Source: Takakia lepidozioides
Lineage: Eukaryota; Streptophyta; Takakiopsida; Takakiales; Takakiaceae
Assembly: GCA_030704615.1 (NCBI GenBank)
Contig: CM060734.1
Span: 3,534,001-3,598,000 of the forward strand
Reading direction: 5' to 3'
Length of the DNA stretch: 64,000 bases
Shown here: in pieces, positions 29,561 to 41,261 of the stretch
How the letters are laid out: every line of letters begins with the position of its first letter
Numbering within the stretch: the stretch's first letter is position 1
Notes under the pieces: generated by a model
What the model was told of the DNA's origin: nothing
Database searches by the model: none
Seen by the model: only the letters and a program-made list of their open reading frames with translations
Program-made: the position numbers and the translations under genes

Positions 29561-32500
29561 GTCATGAAAGAATAAATAGACATATCAGCCACTTAACAGT
29601 GGCACCATCCATCAATCATCAAGCTTAGAAAATCCAGAATTACATCCATGCACAGTAATGTGTTCATGTCAGTATGATTCATAATCCAGAGAGTATGCCA
29701 CTGATGTTGATTGACCACCAGTCAAGATCATGATACACTTACATAGGTCTGGGTGGGATGGCGGGTACTTGGCCATATTTTGGCCTTGATGTGGTGCAGG
29801 TCACATAGTCATACAGATTTACTGTCTGCAAGTTGTAATCCAAGCATACTTACTAAAACCCCATGGGTGTCATGGAGGGTTTTCTTAAAAAGAAATGAAC
29901 ACTTGGATATCACAGATTTAAATACCTTGCCTTGCCAGTATTTGTTTAGACTGGTGTGCAGTACAGCTTGCCCCCACAGGGGATGTGGATATGTCTGGTA
30001 AGTTTCCCAGTACACCCCTATACCTTTATTTCTTGCTATAGCTGAAAATCAAAGCTCATGACAAAGCAAGGTAAATATAAAGGACTGCATACACATCCTG
30101 TGACAGTATATGGTACTGTCAGTACACCCTTCACATCATTCCACATTTGACCATGTCATTACACCATGTCCAGGGGGTATTTCCACTTGACCACCCTGGC
30201 TGCCTCAAAAACCAATTACCATTTATATTACTGACATATTTCAGTGTCAGCCGAAATAGCCACAAGTAGAAACTTCACCATACCCTGGCCTAAGCATCTA
30301 GCTAATCAAAGCCATCTGGGTTGGAACATAACAGGGGCCTTTTACCAACAGAGGTACCCGAGTAGCTGCAGCAAACAGTTCCTTGCAGCCTCTCAATTTG
30401 TTTCCAACTACCATAAGGTAAGCAAAGCAAACTAGGGCCTGGAAAACAGATGTGTGTCTCTCACACAAGCCATCATAAACCCGGCTATCACATCATAACA
30501 AAGTCTTTCCACTGGCTGGGCCGAACTAGCCCATCGTAGAAAGCATTACACTTGTTCTTCAAAAATCAAGGAAGGAAAGAGGCAGGATCAAGAAAAACCA
30601 TAGAGTAGTTTAGTTTTTCAACATTTTAGGATGAGTCCCTGGCAAACGATTCCTTCCCTTGCTCTGCAATCCCACTTGGCATCCAGCAGCACCTAGGCAT
30701 CAGAATATTAAGTGGAAGCCCTCACTTGTGCCCGTCCCAAAAACAACCACAACGCATTGTGAGTTAGTGAGGATGCACGAGGTGAGTAGCAGGCTTCCAC
30801 ACTTGCTATCGAGGTCAAATACACTTCAATCTAAGCGCAGAGAATGCCAAAGGAAACAAGGAAGCAAAATCAATAGAAAAAAACCTTTTACACTGTTTGG
30901 GGGAGAGTCGCCATCTCTCTACAAGCCTAACCGTGCAGGGAAGACTCCGCCAGCACCACAGCACTGCTACCTTAACCAAAGCAAGATCTTGCCAAGCACA
31001 AGAAAAAAAGAGCTTGGTTTAAAAAGGTAGGGTTTATAAAGGGAGGGAGAGAGACTTGCTTGTGCCGCTATTCATCAAAGATCCAGAGGAGGGCTACTAG
31101 GGAAACGTCCTAGGCATGCAGGTGGTGCCTCCACCATCACTGCCGCGGTTCCCTTGTGCAGCAAAAAAACAGACAACTGAGACAGGTAATCTTCCCTCAT
31201 CACTAAGCCACCGCCATCGCCTTAAAGAGCTCGCCCAGGCGTCGCTCACATCAGCCATAAACACTCAACGATTGGCAGCTCAAGGTATCTGCAGCACGAG
31301 CATCATCGCTCCTCACAAGCCGCCATCGCGCGCGCTCTCGCAACGCAAAAAAAAAGACATTAGGGTTGCGCAGGGTTTTCCCCTGCCTGGCCCGTCATCC
31401 ATCATTCTCAGGATGAAAAACATCCGCCAGTCTGTCCGTCCGACGGACGTTGTCCGTTTCTCATTCGTGGAAGATGAAAGACATCGTGCTTTCATCCTGT
31501 CTTGCACTTCAACGGATGTAGTCTGTATTTCATCTAGGTTAGATGAAAAACATGGGGGATTTTTTATATTAAAAAAATTGTTTTGCCTTGTATTTAGGTC
31601 CTGTCAAATGAAGTCTTTTTTTCATCCAGGTTGGATTGAAAAATATAGAAACTGACGGGAATTTCACAGTTTTTTAGTGAAGAAATATTTCACTAAAAAT
31701 ATAGTTTTAAAAAAAAAAACAATTGGATAAAGAACATCCAAAATTCCCTGCAACCCAATTTTGCAATTTTTTTCAATTTCCTCGAGGATGGAAGTCGGGA
31801 CAACAATTCCATAAGCCCAGTGTCCAGAGGGAGAGAGAGGGAGAGAGGGGGCAAGAAAGAAAAAACATAAAGGTTGGGGCGGGAGTGACTCAGCAGTTGC
31901 TACTCAGTCACTCCTCCCCCCACCTTCCTCTTTTTCTTTTTGTTTCCCTCTCTCTCCCTCTCTCTCCCTCTGGACACTGGGCTTATGGAATTGTTGTCCC
32001 GACTTCCATCCTTGAGGAAATTGAAAAAAATTGCAAAATTGGGTTGCAGGGAATTTTTGGATGTTCTTTATCCAAAATATTTGTATTAAAAAAACTATAT
32101 TTTTTAGTGAAATATTTCTTCACTAAAAAACTGTGAAATTCCCGTCAGTTTCTACTTTTTCAATCCAACCTGGATGAAAAAAGGACTTCATCTGACAGGA
32201 CCTAAATACAAGGCAAAACAATTTTTTTTATATAAAAAATCCCCCATGTTTTTCATCTAACTTAGATGAAATACGGACTACATCCGTTGAAGTGCAAGAC
32301 AGGATGAAAGCACGATGTCTTTCATCTTCCACGAATGAGAAACGGACAACGTCCGTTGGACAGACAGACTGGCGGATGTTTTCATCCTGAGAAGGATGGA
32401 TGACGGGCCAGGCAAGGGAAAACCCTGCGCAACCCTAATGTCTTTCTTTTTGCGCTGCGAGAGCGCGCGCGATGGCGGCTTGTGAGGAGCGATGGTGCTC

Positions 32501-34509
32501 GTGCTGCAGATACCTTGAGCTGCTAATCGTTGAGTGTTTATGGCTCATGTGAGCGACGCCTGGGCGAGCTCTTTAAGGCGATGGCGGTGGCTTAGTGATG
32601 AGGGAAGATTCCTTGTCTCAGTTGTCTATTTTTTTGCTGCACAAGGGAACCGCGGCAGTGATGGCGGAGGCACCATGCCTAGGACGTTTCCCTAGTGGCC
32701 CTTCTCTGGATCTTTGATGAATGGCGGCACAAAGAAGTCTCTCTCCCTCCCTTTATAAACCCTACCTTTTGAAACCAAGTGCTTTTTTTCTTGTGCTTGG
32801 CAAGATCTTGCTTTGGTTAAGGTAGCAGTGTTGTGGTGCTGGCGGAGTCCTCCCTGCACAGTTAGGCTTGTGGAGAGATGGCGACTCTCCCCCAAACAGT
32901 AAAAAATGTTCTTTTTCTGTTGATTTTGTTTCCTTGTTTCCTTTGGCATTCTCTCCGCTTAGATTGAAGTGTATTTGACCTCGATAGCAAGTGTGGAAGC
33001 CTGCTACTCACCTCGTGCATCCTCACTAACTCACAATGCGTTGTGGTTGTTTTTGGGACGGGCACAAGTGAGGGCTTCCACTTAATATTCTGATGTCTAG
33101 GTGCTGCTGGATGCCAAGTGGGATTGCAGAGCAAGGGAAGGAATCGTTTGCCAGGGACTCATCCTAAAATGTTGAAAAACTAAACTACTCTATGGTTTTT
33201 CTTGATCCTGCCTCTTTACTTCCTTGATTTTTGAAGAACAAGTGTAATGCTTTCTACGATGGGCTAGTTCGGCCCAGCCAGTGGAAAGACTCTGTTATGA
33301 TGTGACAACTGGGTTTATGATGGCTTGTGTGAGAGACACACATCTGTTTTCCAGGCCCTAGTTTGCTTTGCTTACCTTATGGTAGTTGGAAACAAATTGA
33401 GAGGCTGCAAGGAACTGTTTGCTGCAGCTACTCGGGTACCTCTGTTGGTAAAAGGCCCCTGTTATGTTCCAACCCAGATGGCTTTGATTAGCTAGATGCT
33501 TAGGCCAGGGTATGGTGAAGTTTCTACTTGTGGCTATTTCGGCTGACACTGAAATATGTCAGTAATATAAATGGTAATTGGTTTTTGAGGCAGCCAGGGT
33601 GGTCAAGTGGAAATACCCCCTGGACATGGTGTAATGACATGGTCAAATGTGGAATGATGTGAAGGGTGTACTGACAGTACCATATACTGTCACAGGATGT
33701 GTATGCAGTCCTTTATATTTACCTTGCTTTGTCATGAGCTTTGATTTTCAGCTATAGCAAGAAATAAAGGTATAGGGGTGTACTGGGAAACTTACCAGAC
33801 ATATCCACATCCCCTGTGGGGGCAAGCTGTACTGCACACCAGTCTAAACAAATACTAACAAGGCAAGGTATTTAAATATGTGATATCCAAGTGTTCCTTT
33901 CTTTTTTAAGAAAACCCTCCATGATACCCATGGGGTTTTAGTAAGTATGCTTGGATTACAGCTTGCAGATAGTAAATCTGTATGACTATGTGACCTGCAC
34001 CACATCAAGGCCAAAATATGGCCAAGTACCCGCCATCCCACCCAGACCTATGTAAGTGTATCATGATCTTGACTGGTGGTCAATCAACATCAGTGGCATA
34101 CTCTCTGGATTATGAATCATACTGACATGAACACATTACTGTGCATGGATGTAATTCTGGATTTTCTAAGCTTGATGGTTGATGGATGGTGCCACTGTTA
34201 AGTGGCTGATATGTCTATTTATTCTTTCATGACAACGACCCTAGGGGTCCTGTCTTTGTCTTGACATGTCAAAAAGTATCTTCCCTCTCTTTCGTGCTGC
34301 TCACAAAAAAAAAAAAACCCACAGAGGGAAAGAGGGGGTAGAAAAAGTTAATAAGAGAGAGGGAGAGAGAGGGAGAGGGAGAGAGGGGGCAACAATGAAA
34401 AAAAATGGGTTGGGGGGGGGGGGAGGTCAGATGGTGGGGTCAGCTGTAGCATATGTCCAACACCAGATATCCTAAGTTAATCGACTCTAAGTCTTCACCC
34501 AGCTGAATA

Positions 34510-35055
34510 AATATGACTTAGAGGCTGTAGTGTCCAACCATGTCTGTTGCCATGAGATTGTCTGATGAAAATGAAGTTAGGCAGAAAACTTCCCTGAACT
34601 TGTTTCCAGTCAATGACATGGGGGAGGACATCTTGGATGACCTCAAGGGTCTACCCACTCTCGGCACTAGACTGAAATTTAAACTCAGGGCAGGAAGCCT
34701 ACCTTTAAACAGCAAACAGAAGCAGAGAGGAAAGGGAGAGTGCAATTGCCCGTTGTGTGGGCAATCTGAAGACAGTACTCATTTTCTGATACACTGTCCG
34801 GGTTCTCTCACCAAAGAGACGCTCTCTTCAAATCTATCAAGGGAATTGTGCATATACCTCTGTTTACTAACTTTGAAAAAGTCGAGGCTAAGCCAAAAGC
34901 CCAGCCCCTTCTTAGGCCTAGTTTTTGGGCATCTCACACACAGCAGATTGATGCTTGTGTGAAGGGATCTGTAGACGATAGCTGGAAAACCCGGATTAAT
35001 TCTATATGTGAAGGTAAGTCTTACTACCAACGTCAGCCCCTGACAGAGGTAGGAT
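34510..35055 (+). pseudogene. LINE-like RT C-terminal fragment, right arm
   Basis: Plus-strand counterpart of 28850-29560: SLNLFPVNDMGEDILDDLKG, then GECNCPLCGQSEDSTHFLIHCPG. A third, diverged copy is at 35281-35706 in direct orientation. Confidence 0.6.
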
Positions 35056-35207
35056 TTTTCCCTTTTGTTTCCCCAAGAGGGGGGGCAACAAAGAAAAACA
35101 GAGAATGTGGGGGGGGGGGGGGGAGTGACTGAGCAGCAGCAGTTGCTCAGTCACTCCCCCCCCACCTTCTTTTCTTTTCTTTGTTGCCCCCTGATGTCTC
35201 CCTCTCA

Positions 35208-35242
<35 letters not shown>

Positions 35243-35280
35243 TCTTCTGTGCTGCTCTCTTTTAAGCTCCCGACACCCTA

Positions 35281-35706
35281 AATTCAAGGTCAGATGGTGG
35301 GTTCAGCTGCAACATATGTCCAACACCAGATATCCTAAATTAATCGACTCTATATCTTGGAAACAGGACCGCCCTGTCAAATAGGGTGAGCCCTGGGAGA
35401 AGAGAGTAAAAGAGATTCTCAAGGATCTGAATCTGGACCCGCAAGTCTTGACCTTGCTGGATAAACCTGACTTAGAGAGTGTAGTGTCCAAAGCCATGTC
35501 TGTTACCAGAAAATTGTCCAATGAAAATGAAGTTAGGAAGAAAACTTCCCTGAACCTGTTTCCAGTCTGTGACATGGGGGAGGACATCATGGATGCGCTC
35601 AAGGGTCTATCCCACTCTTGGCACCAGACCTAAATTTAAAGTCTGGGCAGGAAGACTACCTTTGAACAGTAATCAGAAGCAGAGAGGAAAGGGAGAGTGT
35701 AATTTC
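35281..35706 (+). pseudogene. Third copy of the LINE-like fragment
   Basis: Reads SLNLFPVCDMGEDIMDALKG and RKLSNENEVRKKTS; paralogous to 34430-34740 but outside the palindrome. The upstream block AACACCAGATATCCTAA is shared between 35322 and 34460. Between the palindrome and this copy lie a G-run/C-run hairpin (35100-35165) and a CT microsatellite (35200-35240). Confidence 0.55.
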
Positions 35707-35716
35707 CCTGACGTAC

Positions 35717-36045
35717 CTCTGCTGGTGCTGGTGCTTGAAGCGACCTGGCGCGGCGAGCTGCTGCGGTGCTGTCGCGGCTGCCAGCGGCGCGGGTCCCTGC
35801 CGCTGCAGGGCGTCTCTCCCCCGCTCACCACGACTCTCTCTCTCTTCAGCTCGTTAGGTCGTGCCTCTGCGCGGCGTTCCTACCACACAGGGGAGAGAGA
35901 CATCAGCCCGTGCTTAGGGCAAGAAAGAAAGACAGAAAGTGAGGGAGGAGGTGGTGCTTACCTTGGGCGTTGGAGCGGCGTTGGGGCATTGGGGCCTTGC
36001 GACCACCTCGGGCTCAGCAGCAGGTGTGTTTCTCCTCCACCCTAA
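35717..36045 (-). CDS. Possible first exons of the CACTA accessory gene
   Basis: Two minus-strand segments have good splice signals: 35962 to about 36045, ending at donor GTAAGC; and 35717-35879, preceded by acceptor TGTGGTAG and followed by donor GTACGT. They encode Arg/Ser/Pro-rich residues without a known domain. If they belong to the accessory gene, the 26.7-35.7 kb region, palindrome included, is an intron insertion and the gene is head-to-head with the SET gene. Evidence is splice signals and position only. Confidence 0.3.
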
Positions 36046-36115
36046 ACCCCACCCTCTGAACTACCTCTCTCCCAAAGAACAAACAAAAACGGGAGGGGAA
36101 AGAGATGCTTGAAGC

Positions 36116-36480
36116 ACTTAGGGAGAAAAAAAAGGCGCGGCGCCCACGTGCGACGCCCGGCCGTCGCACGCCTGCGCCCGCCCATTTTTTGAAATGTAAA
36201 AATGAAGATTGCGACGGCTGGCCGTCGTTTCTTGCGACCCCGGGTCCCATAAATAAATAAAACACGTCGCCCCCCGCGACGGCTGTCCGTCGCAGGGTGC
36301 GACCCCCAATTAAAAAATTAAAAAAAACTCGTCGTCCAATGCGACGCCAGGGTGTCGCAGGAGGCGACGGCCGGCCTTTTCTGGATTTAGGGTTTAGAGC
36401 CTTTTGGGTTTCTTAGTTTTTATTTTATTTATTTATTTTTTCATATGGTACTGGGTTAGGGTGTTTGCTTTTCTTTATGG
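36116..36480. repeat. Internal CACTA-end-like sequence with GCGACG array
   Basis: CACTTAGGGAGAAAA at 36116 looks like a CACTA terminus and is followed by GCGACG/CGTCGC words to 36372. The next 100 bp (to about 36480) are an inverted match to 55695-55790, including TACCATATGAAAAAA and ACTAAGAA. So this is an inverted copy of the element's right end, lying in the middle of the 43.8-kb element. Confidence 0.7.
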
Positions 36481-36795
36481 TGCTGGGTTTTGGATTGGCG
36501 GTTTTGATTGTGGGTCTTGGGGTTAAAAGGATAAACGGTGTAATTAGGATTCACATACCCAAAATGTGGTTCAATCTGATAATCGCAAAGCGCTGGGTCT
36601 CAACAAATTTTTCCATAGTGTGAGCATCCTGAAGATAGAACGAGAGGAAGGATTTATTGTCTTGGGCTCCAGCACCATAGGGATGCTTCGCCTTTGGTTA
36701 CCAATTTTGAAAGCCCCGAGGCTGAGGCATAGGGTTTTTTTGCCAACGGTTTTTGAGAAATGAAAGTGTTGGTGGTGTGTGTTAATTAGGATGGG

Positions 36796-38434
36796 ATGGT
36801 GAGGAAACATCGACCCGTCTTCCTCGAGGATGGGGAGGTAGTACCACATATCGATTGTGGCCCTAGAGCGACCATTTTTCGTGGCGAGGAGGCACCCATT
36901 GCACTTGATCCAATACAGGCTGCCGGGCACAATCGTAGAAGGGACCGGAGCCAAATTTCAGGTGATGCGGAGGATGTTGACACTCCGGGATCGAGTCGGG
37001 CGCACCACGGGTTGCCCCCTCGCGGGCCACCCCGTCCAACCACGTCCACCTTTGACCCCCCCGACAGGATTGAGTGTTGGTGCACTAAGTGTTGGGAACG
37101 GATACCGCCGGGTGGCACCAGACCACCGAGGCGGCGACCGCATGTTGTCAAAAAACATTACAAGAAGAAGAAGATTGCAGATGCGGCAAAGATGAGTGTT
37201 TTTCCCACCCCTCTCATTAACATTCATTTAAGGTACATTTAGGTTTATCTAATAATATAGTATGATTGGTAAGCATACATGAATGAAAATTACGACATAA
37301 GTATTGATGCGTCGTTCACTACGCACATTGCAGCCACGACTTGATGCCCAAGCTCGCAATCACATTGCACAGGAGGCATTTCGCGCCGGTCTACTTGCAG
37401 AATTTGTGCCAGAGCATGTGCCCGATGTGACCAATTGGTTCCCCCAGCAGCACGTAGATGATGCGTAGGGTCGAGGGGTATCATAGGTGTCGTAGGCATT
37501 ATGGCCGGCGACGAGCCCCCCCCCCCCCCCCCCCGTCTGTTTCTTTGCCTGATCCACCTCCAGTTGTACCTGATTCGGACGTTGTACCCCCGGCTGCACC
37601 TTTGACATTATATCCTCAACCACCTCCATTTTCATCTCCTCCGCTAGCAGTACCACCTCCACGTGCATGTGCCCCCCGAACCCCTAGGAGGGGTCGGCTT
37701 CGCCCTAGGTTTCCTCCCCTTCGGCTTGGGCGGCCTGAGCCGGATCCTCGCCCCCGATGGGAAGCGCATAGGACTATGTTACTGAGGACCGTCCAGCCTC
37801 GTTGTTGGGGGAATCATCTCGACCCTCCCATCCCCATCCGAGAAAATGTGGAGTTCGAGTATTGGGGGAGACGGTATGTTGTGAGAACCGCTACAGACCC
37901 TGCTATGGGTCGGGGTTTATTCACGGTCAATGATATTGTGGTTCCTCCTCGAGAAACAGCATGGTGGACTTGTTTCCCTACTACGGTCCATACTACACCT
38001 CCACGGAGTTCCGTACATTATGCCTCGAAGCCCCATACATCCTACCCTACATTTTGTGTGTCAACGGACAGGATGTACGTAGACGGGGGTTGTCTCCCAT
38101 TGAGATCAGATTTTGTGATGGTGACCCCGACATCTTCGGCAACGTTGCTGGACTGGCCAATAGTTCTTTTGGTCATCCTAGGAGAACCAATGTAGTATGG
38201 GACGAGCGAAGCGATGGGCATGAGAGCTTTTGTGGTCATACGTCAGTATACTGTGAGGGGATGCACATGTTTGTGATGACATGTGCTAGTAGGACTATTA
38301 GGGCTGGCAGCGAACTATTTACATCATACGAGTTCTCCCGGGATGATTGGGACCGCCGATTACAGCGTGAGTGGGATGTATATGATAGAAATAGGGTTCC
38401 TTTGAGACAGAGATCGCGTAGAGGGGCATTGTAG
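36796..38434 (+). pseudogene. SET-domain gene carried by the CACTA element
   Basis: The N-terminal part (36796-37242) has a zinc-finger-like CWCTKCWERIP then a basic VVKKHYKKKK, similar to the N-terminal finger of some CACTA proteins. After a Pro-rich region comes a SET domain: MGRGLFTVNDIVVPPRE opens it, LPYILCVNGQDV is in the middle, IFGNVAGLANSSFGH takes the place of the NHxCxPN motif, and SRTIRAGSELFTSYEFSRDDW closes it. The end motif (GxELFxxY) is intact; the central NH pair is not obvious. There is one frameshift near 37960 and possibly introns. SET domains methylate protein lysines, often on histones. Whether it is fused to or separate from tnp2 is unclear. Confidence 0.7.
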
Positions 38435-39300
38435 ATATTCTCATGATGTACTTTGTATACATCCGATTAATCGATTGATGTAAAATCTTTTCTTGTTGCT
38501 CGTGTGGGTTGCAACTTTGCATATGTGATCTAAACATACTTATGCACATGTGGACCAAATATTAGCTTGAACCAAGTTGATTCAATGGGTCATTCTAGTG
38601 TTGAACGCAGCTACGTGTCATAGAGACGGAAAATTGTGTTTCGCCTGCATATGATTTTTTTTTAATTCCATTTTCAAGCCATATGCTTAATGATAGCATA
38701 TGCAATGTGCGTGCAAAATTTGGGAGTAAACAAAAGTCATTTGTACCCATAACCAGATTTTGTTCTCTCATTTGCACTCCAAAGCTGAGTTATCTTCAAC
38801 TTCATGCACTTTTCATAGAGAGTTCTGCAAAAGTGACCCTAGAAACACACTTATTTTTTTCCATTTTTTGCATGATATAGTGGGGCAAAGCCCGATGTCA
38901 CAGAACAAAATAGAGCTAAAAAAAAAATCATTGCGCCCCTCAAAACCGCAATCATATGTTTTGTAAATGCAAACATTTATTTTAAATTCATTCAAATTCA
39001 TTCAAAATTGGTGCAAGGTGAGTGCGTCGTTGGGGAGGCAATTTTATTTTGTTTTATTTTATTTTTCACCTGCTGGATGGTGTTGCACACATATTTAAGC
39101 ACATGTAGGAAAAAATGAAGCTTGAGCCACATTCGTTTGTTGGGTGCAATAGCATGAGAGGATTTTCTTTCACATTAATAAACAAAAATTGGTTGATAGG
39201 GTGAATGCGTCATTGGGGGGGGGCAAATGACTTTGTTTGGGTTTGAAACTTTGCATGCGTTATAATGAAGTGTATGGTTGCAATGACACATTATAATATA
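38435..39300. other. AT-rich stretch, no gene seen
   Basis: Between the SET domain and the tnp2 N-terminus. It has long A/T runs and no coding pattern. It may be an intron if the two are one gene, or a promoter for tnp2. Confidence 0.45.
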
Positions 39301-39307
39301 TATCCCT

Positions 39308-39748
39308 ATGTTCATTTGTTCGTATCAGGACTTTGTCCATCCCTTCCCGGTCTTTTCTCTTGGCACCCCATCCGAAAACAACCCAAGTACATCAGGCGGG
39401 AGCCATGGGCGAGACGCCGCCCCCACGGTACCGGACGATGATGACGATGACAGTGATAGTGATAGTGACAACAATAATGAGCATGGAATTAACCAGGAGG
39501 ATGTGCAAGCCATGGAGGATATCTTAATGCATCATGTGGCCGCTGATGCATCCCATGAAGAGAGAACCTGACCAATCAATGATCCTGAAATGGCCCCCTC
39601 AAATGACATGGAGAGGGAGGCGAGAACTCCCTTGTACGAAGGAGCGAAAGTGAGTCGACTTTCAACAATCTTACTTTTGCTCAATCTTCAAATTCGATTT
39701 GGCATAAGTAATGTTGGGATGTCTGCCATAATGCGAACTATTGCAGAC
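39308..39748 (+). pseudogene. tnp2 transposase, N-terminal part
   Basis: Reads an acidic stretch (DDDDDDSDSDSDNNN), then EREARTPLYEGAKVSRLS, the conserved run of plant tnp2-type CACTA transposases (A.TPLYEG...S.L). One in-frame TGA is at 39569. The frame stops at the retroelement border and continues at 51691 (ending ..TIAD, resuming YILAP), which shows that copy 2 of the retroelement inserted into an intact coding exon. Confidence 0.8.
39745..39748. other. Target site duplication AGAC (left), retroelement copy 2
   Basis: AGAC before the first TG of the element; the second copy is 51687-51690 after the final CA. Removing the element and one AGAC restores the tnp2 frame. Confidence 0.88.
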
Positions 39749-40096
39749 TGTCAGGTTAAATAAGCACAGTGTGAAAACAGCTAGAATAAAACTAGTTATT
39801 TGTATTTAACACTTGGATTTAGGTCAAGTGTTAAATCAGATGTCAAGTTTAGTTTGACACCTGGTCCGTCTTATCTTCACGAGAGCGGCAGTCGCGCGGC
39901 TCATCTTTCTCGAGTTGAGCCTGCGTGACCAAGCTCCTGCATGCGGTTAGATTTGAGTGTGCTTATGTAGGGGTACAGGTTGTTGTGGGGTGGAGTCCCC
40001 ATAGCTTGGGGTGCCCCTGGCTCGACTACTATTTCTAAGAGTGATGGTTTGGTTTTCATGTTTTGTGTAAACAGTGTGTTCGTTGGTTTTCTATCA
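39749..40096 (+). repeat. A1 repeat of copy 2
   Basis: 348 bp, starting TGTCAGG and ending CTATCA. Contains GGCTCA-loop-TGAGCC with TCTTTCTCGAG in the loop (39899-39922), as in copy 1. Confidence 0.9.
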
Positions 40097-40110
40097 CTCG
40101 AGAAAGATGA
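40097..40110 (+). promoter_or_regulatory. Putative self-priming primer binding site, copy 2
   Basis: CTCGAGAAAGATGA follows A1 directly and is the exact reverse complement of 39901-39914 in the A1 hairpin loop. The pairing is conserved with copy 1 although the surrounding sequence has diverged. Confidence 0.75.
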
Positions 40111-41261
40111 CTCTTACCTGTGAGTGCAAGGTAGGAGTTGAGGGTTAGCACTTGCAAGATTACCTGTGTGTAAGTAGTGCTTAGTTTGAGAAGCATATCA
40201 TTGAATGTGATCACAAGATTCAGCGTGCCCTGAAACGCCTGGAGGATGACGATGCCAGAGCCGCCACTGTTATTGCAGTCGCTAAAGCTACCAAGTCACC
40301 AGAGGCTTTGGAGTACACGAGGAGAGACTTAAAAATGCAGCAGCAAATGCTAGTTGGCACCTATGCGTGATCCTTGAAGCTGGATGATTGTTTCCCCAGT
40401 AAGCTTATAGAGAAGCTCTACCGTGCAGCATGGAGCAGCGCTGGCAAGCTGTGAACGCTGATACCTGCACTCTTGTAGTCTTGGAGTCCAAACTAGGACA
40501 CGGGGAATATGACCGGTCAACAACCAAGGTGCTGCATTTGATCAACAATCCTGAAGCGGAGGGAGCCCAGGCCACGGACTAGCTCATCTCGTCTTACCCT
40601 GGGAGTGCAAAGGATGAATAGGTGAAGATTCTTTGGCAGATCAGAGCAGGGCGGAGCTCGTTGCGTTGACTGGCTAGCCGTTATATGGTCGACAGTCGCT
40701 TAAGCTGCAGGGTTACGTTGTCGGGTGATCGATATTGTTTCCAGGTCTTCATTTGGTGGGCATGCCGGGAGCGTGGAGGGGATGACATTGAGACGGCAAC
40801 AGAGGCTCAGCTGTGGAGGCAGTTCACATTAGCAACGTGGCTTTACCGAATACAGCAGCTTTCTGGACAAGATGCTTGCGAGGTTGTAGGGGTCAGCTGC
40901 AAATGCTAAATGCCACTCTGTTCACTTGCAGGTAGCTTCTGCGACAATCTAGTACAAACAACATGCACAATTGTAGCAGAAGGATGGTCAGACGAGTTCT
41001 CCAGGAAAGCTCTGAAATGCACAGGACCATTTCTGCTCCGTCTAATGGGTATGTTGTGTCTGTTGCAGCAAAGCTGTGACAAGCAAATTGTAGGCAGATC
41101 ACCTTCACCTGCATGTGGTTTCATGTGCTCTTTGGAGACTTGTGTCTCTGTTCCTTATGAAAGGGCTGTTGCTATGGATTGCGACTGGTGATGCTCAGTT
41201 GAGTAAAGGAACGAAGTTCACTCCTCCGATGTTTTTGTGTGCACCTAGTCTGTAATTGGTG
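40111..41261 (+). other. Copy 2 leader, degenerate coding-like sequence
   Basis: Short open segments such as HKIQRALKRLEDDDARAATVIAVAKATK occur near 40215, but I recognise no family. Stops and shifts are frequent. Confidence 0.4.

Larger units (their letters stand above)
28850..35055. repeat. 6.2-kb imperfect palindrome (foldback-like)
   Basis: The left arm 28850-31897 and right arm 31898-35055 are inverted copies. For example 30244-30435 pairs with 33358-33549 and 30659-31030 with 32862-33134, around a centre near 31897. The right arm has about 110 bp extra near 34290-34520. The outer 0.7 kb of each arm is a LINE-like fragment (zf-RVT motif CPLCGQSEDSTHFLIHCPG). The middle has no recognised protein; mirrored open frames of 60-120 codons there are not supported as genes. 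The centre is a hairpin with GTGACTCAGCAG. Confidence 0.9.

Noticed and set aside
30659-31030. Mirrored frames of about 120 codons in the palindrome arms
   Set aside because: They occur in both arms only because the arms are copies; no family similarity or codon pattern supports a gene.
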